In this document: one piece after another, positions 31,366-43,780 of the stretch | How positions within the stretch are numbered: the stretch's first letter is position 1 | Layout of the letters: every line of letters starts with the position of its first letter | Assembly (NCBI GenBank): GCA_964059195.1 | Contig: CAXKWD010000006.1 | Location: 6,130,530-6,194,529, forward strand | Length of the DNA stretch: 64,000 nucleotides | Direction: 5' to 3' | DNA from: Ectobius pallidus | Taxonomy: Eukaryota > Arthropoda > Insecta > Blattodea > Ectobiidae | Program-made: the position numbers and the translations under genes | The notes under the pieces: generated by a model | What the model saw: the letters and a program-made list of their open reading frames with translations, nothing else | Database searches by the model: none | What the model was told of the DNA's origin: nothing

Positions 31366-31987
31366 TCTATATTAATAAAAGGAATTCTCCTCGATGTCCA
31401 GCGAAATCTACTGAACGCAGAGATCTGAAATTTTAAATATAGGTGTGCTGAAGGGTCGGAAAATGCACCTCCAAGCCGGAATTTTATTTTAGTTTTCGTT
31501 CGTGAGTTATGAGTGAAAAACTGGCAAAAAACGTGCATTTTTTGCGTTTTCAAAACATAAGTTTTCAGTAATAAATTTCAATATCAAATCACTTACAGAT
31601 GGCTTTGGCTATTTTTGTCATCATACCTCATACCTTGGAAATAAAAGCAACGCGATCGCTTGATTTTGTTAGTCCATCCTAGACGATTCATTTGTTTAGA
31701 GTGTCAAGGCCCATAGACATATGGCATTTTCAACCTACCCGGAAGAAGGATAATCAACCCTAAATATGGTCAAACATTGTTCGATTTGGACGAAACTCAC
31801 TATGCAGGGGTTTTCTGGGCCAAGGAACTCGAATCTGAGGTCGCTTTTACCAGGCGACGCTACATAATCGTGGTATGTAGTCCACGTGATTTAGGTGTTA
31901 GCTAATAAATATAATGATTTAACTATTATGATCTTAATTTTAAATTATTGAAATAATTATCGTGGGCGAAGCCGCGGGCACATGCTA
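31366..31987 (+). mobile_element. Non-autonomous Helitron, copy 1
   Basis: It starts TCTATATTAATAAAAGG and ends GGGCGAAGCCGCGGGCACAT plus GCTA. The GGGCGAAGCCGCGGGC hairpin followed by a CTAG-like end is the Helitron 3' signature; here the last G is missing because copy 2 begins directly. There is no coding sequence. It is about 90 percent identical by eye to copy 2. Confidence 0.85.
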
Positions 31988-32614
31988 TCTTATATAATAA
32001 TAAAAGGACGTGTTTGTCTGTCTGTCCGCGATGACCATCGAAATCTACTGAACGCAGAGATCTGAAATTTTAAAGATATATGGACTGAAAGGTGGGCGAA
32101 TGCACCTCGAAGCCGAATTTTTAATTTTAGCTTTCGTTCGCGAGTTATGAGTGAAAAACTGGCAGAAAACGTGATTTTAGCGCTATCGAAGCATCAGATT
32201 TCAGTAATACATTTCAATGTCAAATCAATTGCAGTTGGCTTTGGCTATTTTTGTCATACCGTGGAAATAAAAGCATCGCGATCGCTTGAATGTTGTAAGC
32301 CCACGCTGGTCGATTCATTTGTTTAGAGTGTCAAGGCCCACAGACATATGACATTTTCAACCTACACGGAAGAAGGATAATCAACCCTAAATATGGTCAA
32401 ACATCGTTCGATTTGAACGAAACTCGCTATACAGGGGTTTTCTGGGCCAAGGAACTCGAATCTGAGATCGCTTTTACCAGGCGACGCTATCTAATCGTGT
32501 TATGTAATTCACGTGATTTAGGTGTTAATAAATATGATTTAACTATTATGCTCTTAATTTTTTATTTTTATTCTTGAAATAATTATCGCGGGCGAAGCCG
32601 CGGGCACATGCTAG
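31988..32614 (+). mobile_element. Non-autonomous Helitron, copy 2, head to tail
   Basis: It starts TCTTATATAATAATAAAAGG immediately after copy 1 and ends GCGAAGCCGCGGGCACATGC plus TAG followed by T, a complete Helitron terminus (CTAG|T). The interior word AATCTACTGAACGCAGAGAT and the segment TATGGTCAAACATCGTTCGA are shared with copy 1. The direct abutment suggests rolling-circle read-through or insertion at a preferred site. Confidence 0.88.
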
Positions 32615-32796
32615 TTTAAGAATAATGCCCAGATAGTGCAAGGTTTTTTTTAGTATTATTAGATACGATAACTTATCAGCTTAAAAAATAGCATACAACT
32701 TTCTTTTGTAAGGAGAAAAGGATTTTCGTACCTTTAATTTACTTTCATTTGGTATTTAAAATGCACATGAATTAAAATGAAATAGTTAAAACAAAG

Positions 32797-33090
32797 AATG
32801 TCTTCTTCTTCTTCTCTTCATCGTCCTCAGCTTGCCACATGGCTCTTGACCGACCCTTGTGGTTTGTACTACATGCTTGCTTTGGGAGTCATTCTTCATT
32901 GATTCTGTTCAGATGGTTTAACCAACAAATCCTATATTCTTTTATCTTTTCTATAACCGAAAGTAGGTTTTGCTCTTTTCTTATAGCTTCGTTTTTATAT
33001 TTATCCAATTTTGTACATCCCCTTACCCTTCTGAGGAATTTCATTTCCACTAACTGAATTCTCTTAACGTAGGCATTAAGGTGGCAGCCC
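32797..33090 (-). pseudogene. LINE C-terminal tail
   Basis: Reverse strand: VEMKFLRRVRGCTKLDKYKN, EAIRKEQNLLSVIEKIKEYR, then CWLNHLNRINEE and, after a stop, LPKQA. This is a familiar tail of insect endonuclease-RT LINEs. A (GAA)n tract near 32803-32812 would be its 3' tail. Only the last ~95 codons are present, so it is strongly 5'-truncated. Confidence 0.75.
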
Positions 33091-33497
33091 CATCACTGGA
33101 CCAATCAACAGGCTCGTAACTTGTTATGGGACATTTTAATTTCTAACAATTCTCAGCAAGCTAACCCATATGTAAGAACATCCTTTCTAAAACAAATAAG
33201 GTGCATTATTATTCTAGATGTTAAATTTATTAAAAGTAGATTCTGTACAACAATTAGGTGCATAAGATTAAAATACCAACATTTTTAGGGGTAGACCTAT
33301 TCGCAAATAGCTTAAAACTACATTTGAAACATTGTTCTGGATTGTTTTCTATTGAACTGAACACGTTATAATTGTCCACACTCTAGATTTATCTTTCTAC
33401 TTAAAACATTGTTAATGAAATTACTAATGAAGTTAAACTTGGTGTAAAAAATAAAAGCATCCTCAGGAAATGAAAGTTATGGGGACCAATCTTTGAA
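33091..33497. other. No gene recognised
   Basis: AT-rich sequence with nothing recognisable. It separates the LINE tail from a mariner relic. Confidence 0.5.
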
Positions 33498-33500
33498 ATA

Positions 33501-33870
33501 TGAGGGTCATTTCAAAAGTTCTGCACACTATAAGATAGAATTGAAGAAAATAATTTATTTTGCAAAATACCTTTACAGGCCTTCAATATAATCTTCATTC
33601 TTGCTTATGACAGCTTCCCAACATGTTGGCAAATTTTGTATTCCGGATAGGGAACCTTTATTTTTGAGCTGTCTGATTCCTCAGGTCAGCTCACTGAAAG
33701 TTTCATCAAAACGTTTTCCACGGAGTGGTTCCTTCAATTTGGGAAACAAACAAAGTTTGGTGGGCTCAAATCAGGACTGTATGATGGGTGGAGAAGTCTT
33801 TCCCATCCATATTTGTCGATTATTTCTCTCACTGGTAGAGTAATATGTGGTCTTGCCAGGGCCCTAGCAA
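33501..33870 (-). pseudogene. Mariner transposase C-terminal relic
   Basis: It starts at TGAGGGTCATTTCAAAAGTT after TA at 33499-33500, a mariner terminal sequence. Reverse strand: ARPHITLPVREIIDKYGWER, HPSYSPDLSPPNFVCFPNLK, EPLRGKRFDETFSEL, then VISKNEDYIEGL. The third catalytic Asp is replaced (SPPN for SPSD). The upstream half and the other terminus are missing; the break is near 33870. Confidence 0.85.
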
Positions 33871-33929
33871 GGTCCTTCTGCGCCCTTGGCAAGTTTGACA
33901 AATCTGTGTCCTCCAATACTGGGGGATCT

Positions 33930-35078
33930 GAACATTTTTTTTAAATTTCTGTAAAATTGTAAGATTTGAGGCTTTCCTGGCGAATCTTATGTAGAAAATC
34001 TTCTCGGGTTTGCAGCCAGGTGAGAAGTTTGTTGTGGTCCAACGTTTCCGAGGCTGACGCTGCCTCCATCCTCAGGGAATCTGAAGTGTCGAGTTTTGAC
34101 ATGTAGGGGAAATATATACCAACCCGAGTTGGGTGGAGTCGACCAATCAGGGAGCAGCTGTTCTGTTGTCGGTCCTTTTTCGGGCCAAAATGTTCCTTTT
34201 ACCTTTCAGGTCCTGAATGCATTTGTTCCAGGCCTGGTTGATAGTAAAACCTTCATCCCTGTTGAAGTTTGTGTCTTCCAGTCTAATTTCAATTGCCTCT
34301 CTGATGATCTGGTCCCAATGGCGTGTTGTCTTGGCGAGTACTGTTGTGTTTTTAAATTCTATTCTGTGGCCCGTTCCAGAATTAATGGTGTGGTCTGCAA
34401 CTGCTGATTTGTCCGGGTAGAAGAGTCTAATGCATCTCTCGTGTTCTTTGCAGCGCTGTTCAATTGTGCGTGAAGTCTGTCCGATGTAGGCTTTACCGCA
34501 TTCACACGGGATGCGATAAACACCCGGAGTTCTAAGTCCCATGTTGTCTTTCACTGGTCGTAGGAGGTTCTTAATTTTGGGGGGTGGCATGGACACTGTA
34601 CGGATCTGGTGTTTCATTAGAATCCTTTCTAGCTTCCTGGACAGATTTCCAATGTATGGCAGGTAGGCAGTTCTAGTCTTTTCTCTTTGGGCGGTGGTTT
34701 CCTGAGAACCGGTCCTTTTCAGGGCCAGTCGGATTTCAGCGTCCCGGTACCCATTCTGTTTGAAGGTCTTCTTAAGATGATTTATTTCCCCGGGTAGGCT
34801 GTCTGTGTCTGAGATGGCGAGAGCTCTGTTGGTAAGTGTATGAAGAACACTCCTGCGTTGGGCTGGGTGGTGGTGACTGTTGCCGTTAAGGTAGAGATCG
34901 GTGTGTGTAGGTTTCCTGTAGACTCTATGTCCTAGAGTTCCAACCGGTTTCCTCTGGATTAAAATGTCCAGAAACGGAAGACAGCCATCTTTTTCCATTT
35001 CCATGGTGAAGGTGATGTTAAGATGTATGCTATTGAGGTGATTCAGGAAGTCCGGTAGTGTTTCATGTCCATGGGGCC
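33930..35078 (-). pseudogene. Penelope-like element, GIY-YIG endonuclease part
   Basis: Reverse strand frame 35078-34147 reads HGHETLPDFLNHL, MEMEKDGCLPFLDILI (end of the reverse transcriptase), a basic linker and a GIY-YIG nuclease: GVYRIPCECGKAYIGQTSRT, IEQRCKEHERC, TNFNRDEGFTINQAWN. The paired cysteines before YIG are typical of Penelope-like elements. This 3' half is open over 286 codons. Untranslated 3' sequence continues to about 33930. Its 5' half lies beyond the LTR element, at 40286-40735. Confidence 0.92.
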
Positions 35079-35082
35079 AAAT

Positions 35083-36314
35083 TGAGCCGGCATTATCCCC
35101 GTCTCAATTGTTTTTACTTACTGTCCGCCATTTTGTTTGTTTACGCCGGGTGGCGCTGACTCGCGGCAATAGGTGGCAGTTTCCTTAGCTTCAAGTGTTT
35201 GGTTGTCTTTACTTTGCCGCTATCTGGCGGTAGTTTAGTAAAGTGCCGTTCCCGGTTTTGTGGTCACGTGATTTCCGTCATCTTCCTCTTCCAATATGGC
35301 TGTCAACAGAGGTTAGTGCTCGGCTTATGGCCTTGTCAGACAAATCAGTCTAGTTTTGTCCCTTTGTTCGCGAATGCCTTAATTAATGCTGTAATCTCTT
35401 TGTTGTTTGATTCAACGCTGGCACAAATGTTTGTGACGCCTGCGCTAACGTAGTTTCCTTCCAAAATGGAAAAATACATATAGCGTGGGGGACGCTTTTC
35501 CCGCTGTGCTTAATTCTTCCTTTTTTTTTTGAGTATTAGTTATTTCCTAGTCTTTTCTTTTCTTTCAGTCTGTCTTTTAGGTAGTTTTAGTAATTCTTTC
35601 TTTCTTTCTTTCTTTTTGCCTTTATGTAGATTTTCTCTGTAATAAGTTCTTTATAGTATTTCCCGCCAAGATGTAACATAGCGTTGGTTCCTTGGGTCCC
35701 TTTTGCGCGCATTGGCGAGGCATCGTCCCAAACATTCTTGCCGCGTTTTAATACTTTAACTTAAAGTTTTACTTATTCATTTCTGGTTAGCCTTATACTG
35801 TTTCTAATGAATTAATTTATTTACTATTTGCCTACCTCTTATTGGCCTTTGGAAGGACCTATGTTTTGGGGCAAAGAGGTACTCCATACATAGTATTTCG
35901 GATCTTACCTCTAATTAATTAAATTTTCCTTTCAGGCTTTTATGAAATAATCTATGTGAATATTTAATTATTTGGTTTCTCGTCCTTCAGGCGAAACATT
36001 TGTATATTATATTTATTTCCAAATCTATTTATTAACTGCAATGAATTGTATTGATGTCTAAAAACAAACATGTTTTTGGTTGTATATAATGTAATAATCC
36101 TGTATATTTATTTTAATTGAAAAAATCAAAAAAGCTACGAGATCACAAAATTATATCTAAGAGAAACCAAAACTGGATGTTTGACTCAGTTTTTTTAACT
36201 TGTTCTCCCCAGGAAACCCAATTATTCTCCGGGCGGGCCCATAATTCAATTTAGGTTAGCTTCCCTTGGGCGGGAACCTTGCTCTTCCTTCCACAATTCC
36301 CGTAGGGGGGTCCA
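35083..36314 (+). repeat. 5' long terminal repeat
   Basis: 1232 bases. Compared with the 3' repeat I count roughly seven substitutions, plus a shorter (CTTT)n run near 35595 and a missing short TTTTA-type stretch near 35965. The low divergence indicates a recent insertion. The sequence just after it (ACGTGTGGTAGCCTCC) would be the primer-binding region, but I cannot match it to a tRNA. Confidence 0.93.
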
Positions 36315-39020
36315 ACGTGTGGTAGCCTCCGCTGTGGTTATTGATCCACAATTTTTCTTTCATTTATATTGAGCCCTTAGCTTAGGTCTTTGTTTATTTA
36401 TAAAACTCTTGTCCTTTGTTTCTGAGCAGCATCAGTTTTTGTTTCTCTCTGTTTAAAAAAAAATGTAATTAATAAATTTTTCTTACAGCAAATTTAATTT
36501 AAACTTTTTCTTTTTCAGGAATTTGTGCTTGTATAAAAATAATTGTAATTCAATTAAATTTTATTTTTGGTTTTTACTTAAAGTGTATGTAACTTATGTT
36601 TCATGTTGACATGGTGGAGTACAAGGGTTGCCTAAAAATCAATTTGAGGGAGAGCTTTGGCTGGTGTCGCCACTTAGAAATTTATCCAGTACCAATGCTG
36701 AGAGTGCTCCTGTTTAAAGTCTGTGCCAGTTCTGAGACGATAACTTGAGAATGTGACTGCTGTTCCAGTGGATCTCTGTAGTATGGGTGAGTGTGGACCA
36801 GAAACTCAATATATTTTGAAATAGAGATAAATTTTTTCATTGTTAGCATCATAATAAATGTTTTCTTGCAAATTTAATAGGCCCTATGAGAAGTGTGCAG
36901 CTAAATTCAAACCCATGTTACTAATTAGCTTCAGTGGCAGGTGCCAGTGTTTTATGTGGTTGTTTTGTGTACATGTGTGGAGTGAGTGTTCAGATTTCAG
37001 GAGACCGTCTGGTGGTAGAGCTGATGATCGTTTGTTCAGTGACCCTGATATCATGCGCACCTCCGGACGTCACAGGCGTGCATAATATCAAGTAGAGCCA
37101 CGGTCAGCATCTCCAACGACTAAAGTCTGGTCGAACTGTTTGTAAATATTAACTAATATATTTGTAAATAGAAGTTGTTTATAATTTTGTATATAGTTTA
37201 GTGGCACCTGTCTGAGGAGTGTTAGTGTAGGCAGCGATCTTGTATATAGAAAGCCCATGGTATGATATGAGAAGGGGTAGGTAGGTCATGTTAGCAGTCA
37301 GTGTGTAGGCTGATCCTGAGACATGATTTCTGCTAGTAAGGTTTTGTCAACAAAGTGAGGTTAAGGTAACCTTGGTCTGTGTGTGTATGTGCAGCATCGT
37401 GTAGTTAGGCTCAGTAATTGTTTGTCATTGTTGTCTCTGTGATAGAATTGTGTCCTCTTTTCTTGGTGGGGTTTTCAGTCCCGTTAGCCTGGGGAAAAGG
37501 TGAGGAGCTCAGCGGGGTATGCTGTTGCCGGCCTCTGTTAAGTTCTGGCTAAGTGTGGAGTTTGGTGGTGCATCCTAGTTGGATGTACTATGGGTAGGTG
37601 TAGCCAAAGGGAAGTGTTCATTTCTTTTCAGTGGGAGTGACTTGAGCAGATTGTACTATAGCCACCGGATGACTGCGTTGTAGAGTGTATGTGAATAGAG
37701 GTTATGTTGACAGAAGTAAACAAAAGAGATTGAAATAATGTTATTCGAGGTTATGTTGATAGGGGCAATTAGAAGCAAGTGTTATGGGCCAATAGCATCG
37801 ATACAGTCAGAGATAGTAAACAGTAACAAGTTTAATATTGGTGTTGAAGTTTAAATGAAAAACTTCACTCAGTTTAAGGTTAGGTTGTACCCAGAGTTCA
37901 TGTTTGATATTTTATGATTGAGTTTCTGTTTCCGGTCTCCTTGGGTCCACTGGAAGGTTGTTTCAGTAAGTGAGTAAAATTTAAAAGAAGTGTTTTTTGT
38001 CACTGGTTATGTTTAAAAAAAACAGCTAGCATTTAATAAAAGCAGATCTTGTTTAAGGTAAAGTTTATCATCTGGTACTGATTGAGTCATTATAGTTAAA
38101 GTTAATTGTATTATCTAAATTGAAACTTAATTTGAGCACAGACAGCTAGTTTATTTCAGAGTTAAGTAAATACTTCTGTATTTTGTAAAAAATTGTGTAA
38201 TTTGTAACTTCAATATGTTCCCCCCCCCCCCAGTATAGTAAAATTTTTGGAATTTGGTGTTGCCGCTTTCATATTCATGTTTCAGTTATATGTATGTGTA
38301 AATCTGGTTGGGATCCACGCTGGCATGCTCTTCAAGATGGCGGGATGGTGAGCGACAGCAGAGAAAAGTCTACCCTAATAAATTGCACACTACTGTGAAC
38401 ATGGTTGAGCGCAGGCTACTCACGTGAAACCAACATCCAGAGATGTCTCGCCTGGCTGCCGCCTAAGTTTCACCATATCAGCACTGTGTTCTCGCTCCAA
38501 GTGTGGCTACATGGGACGGTCTTGTGTAAGTGCATCCTGCTGAGCCCGGTGGGACCTGACGCGATACCGGGCAGTACAAGGTATGGCACTTTCCTTTAGA
38601 CCCCCGCATGAAGTGGCCCTGAGTGTTGAGCCAATGTGCTAGTTCCTCCTGTTGTGTTGGATATGCCTCCGTTTTCCAATCAGGACCAGACGCCATTGTG
38701 TTGACGAGGCATCCAACAAGGCGCACCTTCTGGTGGAACATATCCCTACGATGACTTCCCGGACTTGTCTAAAATTTTTGATGGTAATGATAAAACAGGG
38801 TAGCCTTGCAAAGTGTTAGTGACAACGCTAATAAGCTTCTGCAACTATAAAGAAGATTCTCAGTCTACAGTCAACTTCACCTACCTTGCATGTCCAGATC
38901 CGAAGTTCTCCCACCAGAAAGTAAATAAACTTTAATTTTGTAAATTCTCTGAAAGCAGGCAACGAAAAGGTAGTTCTCTCTGCTTAAAACTAGAAGTTTT
39001 AAGAATAGAGGGGGGTGATT

Positions 39021-39531
39021 TGAGCCGGCATTATCCCCGTCTCAATTGTTTTTACTTACTGTCCGCCATTTTGTTTGTTTACGCCGGGTGGCGCTGACTC
39101 GCGGCAATAGGTGGCAGTTTCCTTAGCTTCAAGTGTTTGGTTGTCTTTACTTTGCCGCTATCTGGCGGTAGTTTAGTAAAGTGCCGTTCCCGGTTTTGTG
39201 GTCACGTGATTTCCGTCATCTTCCTCTTCCAATATGGCTGTCAACAGAGGTTAGTGCTCGGCTTATGGCCTTGTCAGACAAATCAGTCTAGTTTTGTCCC
39301 TTTGTTCGCGAATGCCTTAATTAATGCTGTAATCTCTTTGTTGTTTGATTCAACGCTGGCACAAATGTTTGTGACGCCTGCGCTAACGTAGTTTCCTTCC
39401 AAAATGGAAAAATACATATAGCGTGGGGGACGCTTTTCCCGCTGTGCTTAATTCTTCCTTTTTTTTTGAGTATTAGTTATTTCCTAGTCTTTTCTTTTCT
39501 TTCAGTCTGTCTTTTAGGTAGTTTTAGTAAT

Positions 39532-39571
<40 letters not shown>

Positions 39572-40281
39572 TTTGCCTTTATGTAGATTTTCTCTGTAAT
39601 AAGTTCTTTATAGTATTTCCCGCCAAGATCTAACATAGCGTTGGTTCCTTGGGTCCCTTTTGCGCGCATTGGCGAGGCATCGTCCCAAACATTCTTGCCG
39701 CGTTTTAATACTTTAACTTAAAGTTTTACTTATTCATTTCTGGTTAGCCTTATACTGTTTCTAATGAATTAATTTATTTACTATTTGCCTACCTCTTATT
39801 GGCCTTTGGAAGGACCTATGTTTTGGGGCAAAGAGGTACTCCATACATAGTATTTCGGATCTTACCTCTAATTAATTAAATTTTCCTTTCAGGCTTTTAT
39901 GAAATAATCTATGTGAATATTTATTTTATTTTAATTATTTGGTTTCTCGCCCTTCAGGCGAAACATTTGTATATTATATTTATTTCCAAATCTATTTATT
40001 AACTGCAATGAATTGTATTGATGTCTAAAAACAAACATGTTTTTGGTTGTATATAATGTAATAATCCTGTATATTTATTTTAATTGAAAAAATCAAAAAA
40101 GCTACGAGATCACAAAATTATATCTAAGAGAAACCAAAACTGGATGTTTGACTCAGTTTTTTTAACTTGTTCTCCCCGGGAAATCCAATTATCCTCCGGG
40201 CGGGCCCATAATTCAATTTAGGTTAGCTTCCCTTGGGCGGGAACCTTGCACTTCCTTCCACAATTCCCGTAGGGGGGTTCA
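39021..40281 (+). repeat. 3' long terminal repeat
   Basis: 1261 bases, nearly identical to the 5' repeat. The (TTTC)n microsatellite at about 39533-39572 is longer here. The end GGGGGGTTCA forms the expected TG...CA pair with the start. Confidence 0.93.
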
Positions 40282-40285
40282 AAAT

Positions 40286-40735
40286 GATGAGCGTATCATC
40301 AACGTATCTGTAGAAGTGAGCTGGTTGTAAATGTGCTGTGTCCAGAGCCTGGTGTTCAAAGTGTTCCATGTACAGGTTTGCGATAGCCGGTGATAGCGCC
40401 GACCCCATAGCTACTCCGTCTGTCTGCTCGTAGTAATTGTTCTGATAGAGAAAATAGGTCGAAGTCAATGTATGCCGGAAGAGCTGGATTACGTCTGGGC
40501 TAAAGTGTGGTGTCAGCAGCTGTAGTGAGTCTTCGATTGGCACTCTTGTAAATAAGGAGACCACATCGAAGCTGACGAGTGGATCTCCGTCGTTGATTCT
40601 CATGTCCTTGATAGTGTTTATGAATTCCATGGAATTCTTGACGTGATGTTGGCAACCGCCCACTAGCGGCTTTAATAAGCTGGGGCGGTATTCTGTAACT
40701 TTCGTCACCAACGCATTGGTGTTGTTGAGAGCTCA
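40286..40735 (-). pseudogene. Penelope-like element, reverse transcriptase part
   Basis: Reverse strand: LLKPLVGGCQHHVKNSMEFI, LVSFDVVSLFTRVPIEDSL, GVAMGSALSPAIANLYMEHF and the catalytic YRYVDDT. The frame then breaks at the LTR element. The 5' end is lost near 40735, where a sequence beginning GGGGCGGTATTCTGTAAC on the plus strand, a Harbinger-MITE-like terminus, takes over. Confidence 0.9.
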
Positions 40736-43700
40736 ACAACCGACAGCAAGATACCAACGGCCAGAGCGTGAGCGATTCTGTAACTCCCTGTTGGTATCTG
40801 GAGAACCGTTGTTGAGGCCCACCAATAACTTTGTGAATTTTCGTGAATGTTGGCAATGAAAGTAGCTATGAGAAATCTGTCTTAACAAACTGCAATGAAT
40901 ATCATTGGCTGATGGAGTGCGGGAATGTGATTTCATAATTTCCAAACTGGGCGGGAGTTTAATTTCATGTATATATTTTGAAAGTGGGCGTTTATATTAC
41001 ACGTACTGGCATGTTGCAAGACGCTTATAGGGGGAAAAGGCGGATTTATAATAATAGGAGAAATTCGCAAAATGCCAATGGTTTTTAGTAATGTTTACTG
41101 TCATATATATATAATAAGGAGGGTATCTCGGGGAATCCAATTAGCAAATTCCGCAATAGTTTGCCAATGTCTGATTTAAATTATGATTATAAAAAAATAT
41201 GCAATCTCGAAGTAGTTATATATTTCCATTGCAACTCACCTTGTTTGTGTGAAAGTATTCATTTTAACGATTAACAGAAAGTAAGATGTAGCCCTTTTCA
41301 GAATACTCATTTTAACAAAATGTTGCTGGATTCATACTCAGTGAAAGGAATGAACTTTCCAATCTCTGTTCAAATAAAAGTTAGTCTCTCAGTATAATAT
41401 AATTATTGTGTATGACATTCTTGTAATGTAAATTGGTTGTATAAATAAAGAGAATGTCCTTAACACATCACATCCCCGAAGGATACACAACCCAAATAAA
41501 ATATATTTATTGTACTCTCATAACTTTCTTTACTTTAAGCATGCACAATACATTTTTCTCACTTCACATTCTGATAAAGACTACACTTTAGAGATTTTCT
41601 TCGAAAAAATATTTCAAATAAAACTTTTAGCACGTATTCAGACTGGGTGGCTTATAACTACCCTAAAGAGAATTTCTTCGAAAAAAGTTTCAAATAAAGT
41701 TTTAAGTCCAAGTAACTTATAAGCAACCCATGTGCAAAATTTAAACAAATCGATAAAATCGCGAAAAACGAACATTTTTTCATGTAAAGTCCCTTTAAAA
41801 ATAAGAGAAACTTGTCGCCAATCCTTGTGTCACATCTTCAGAAGGTACCCAACCCAAATACAAAAAAAAATTCTTACGATTTTCCATTCTGGAGCTAGGC
41901 TGTTGACACACTTCCACACAGACATGTTTCCGAAAATAGTATTTGGGGATTCAGAATACCTCAAAATGTGTATTTGGGCTAAAAACTCAACTTCAAAGTT
42001 GGGGTCGAAAACAATACTTCCTTTATCTGTATTACCTATGGTACAGGCAGAGAAAGTAAAAAAATTATTCAGTAGGAGTTTTTACTTAATTTATAGAACA
42101 CAAGCCAATTATAAAATTATTTTTATATACATAAAGCAAATAGTAAAGTTTAAGCAAATAAGAGTATCTTATCTTGCCTACTGCTTTTATGACATTTATA
42201 AAACCCTTGAAATAAATTAATTGCGTTTTAGGTTAACTTAAAATGAATTCATTAGTATTTAATTTACACAGTACTTTGAAACATTACAATTGGCCTCATA
42301 GTTGTTCATAATTATATATTAATTTAAATAACACCATAATATCACTGAAAAAGTGTCTTAAGGGGCTCATACACCAAGAGACCATGCCCAAGCAGGCATT
42401 GCAGTAACTGTTCGATATCTTCAACACTATTTGCAATAATAAAATGAAATTTTGGACATTAGAAGTATACATTTGGGGGTTGAAATGAGCACAAAAATTA
42501 TTACAGTGTCACAAATATGAAGGCTGATATTAGAACATTATTTTATTTTTATTTTTCAGCATGCGATTAAGCCTAAGTAACATGATTTCATGCAAAAGTC
42601 AATCTGATTGGTGTAATATTTTTTTTTATTCACAGCTGACACTATAATCTCGAGGATAAACCATCAATTTATACTGTGGTATGCCTGATACAATTTTCAG
42701 GCATTTTAAAATTTCAATATAAAATTATTACGAATTTTTTCACATCATGTTCACAAGTGAAATAATCTTGTGTTGCAAATACATCAGATTATTTAGGTTT
42801 ATCCTCTAGAACACACAAAAAACTATGGGTGTGCAAAGTTTCATGCAATTTGGACCATTACTTTAAGAGATATTGTGCCTTTTGTGTTGAAAATATCAAG
42901 TTATGGGAAAATGGCTCTGAAAATTCAACATGCATTTCAACTTACATAGTATAAGCCACACCCACTTGACGGAAAATCACGAGATACAATATAGCTCATA
43001 TTATTATAAAAGGAATTAGAGGGAATAAAATAGATGGTTTAAATTAGACAAAAAATTGGTAAAGCCAATATTGTAGCTAGATTTAAATAATATTTTCAAT
43101 TACAATAAGCTACATTGGAAGGGAGGCATATTTTTTGTGCAGTTAAAAACAGATGCTTCTCTAAGTGTGAAAAGTTTTATAAACTAGTAAACGCTATATA
43201 GGCTACCAGTATATTTAAAAGTAAGGACAATGTACATCATATTTTGCTGAGTGATAAAGTACACACACACTTACAAAGTAAACTTTGGTACAAAAAAACT
43301 ATTATATGTATCATGAGTTCATGGCACTTTGCTCAGTTCTAATAAGCACAGTCTTCGTCATTATTTCCTGAAAATTACAAAAAGCCAACAACATCTCACT
43401 ACTTGAAGCATTGCTTGAGTGGGATGTTTTTCTCAATTGCAAATGACCTACTTGTGCACTGTTCTTTCGAATGAACTGAACAAAATTTTACACTACATTA
43501 AAAAATTTAGGCCTACATAGAGGTGACACCCATAAGTGTTCGTTAAGCTTATTATTGGTGCATATTATGTTGTCCACTCTTTAATGCAGATCACATGGAT
43601 TACAATTCCAAATCTGAAACAAGATAAAGTAAAATAATTAATATTATGTGCAATTATGCAAACATAACCTCAAACATGCTTGTTGCAAAATAAAATTATG

Positions 43701-43780
43701 TATTTAGTTTTTATATTGATAAAAACATATTAACAAATACTAAGAATGGGAAAAAATAATATTAAGTCGCACCTTGGATG
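40736..43780. other. No gene recognised; possible MITE start and degenerate repeats
   Basis: The first ~400 bases may belong to a MITE whose left end is near 40682; its other end was not found. At 41590-41730 two copies of CTTCGAAAAAA(t/g)TTTCAAATAAA lie about 90 bases apart. A 162-residue frame at 41732-42220 is rich in Lys/Ile/Phe, shows no motif and is probably chance in AT-rich DNA. The rest is featureless to me. Confidence 0.45.

Larger units (their letters stand above)
35083..40281 (+). mobile_element. Non-coding LTR retrotransposon (LARD-like), complete with TSD
   Basis: Two direct long terminal repeats (35083-36314 and 39021-40281) begin TGAGCCGG and end GGGGGGT(c/t)CA, flanked by AAAT at 35079-35082 and 40282-40285. 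A polypurine tract (AGAGGGGGGTGA, 39006-39018) precedes the 3' LTR, which sets the orientation as plus. The 2.7-kb interior has no gag, protease, RT or integrase that I can recognise and only small random frames, so it must be mobilised by another element. It lies in the Penelope-like reverse transcriptase: removing it joins YVDDTLII to WPHGHETLPDF. Confidence 0.93.

Noticed and set aside
35199..35453. 84-residue frame, repeated identically at 39137-39391
   Set aside because: Identity arises because both lie in the two LTRs. LTRs rarely encode protein and nothing is recognised.
36858..37085. Possible gag fragment in the LTR element interior
   Set aside because: There is no zinc knuckle or capsid-like sequence. 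The frame is short and isolated.
41732..42220. 162-residue open frame
   Set aside because: Composition follows the AT-rich DNA, and there is no motif, splice site or neighbour support. I judge it chance.
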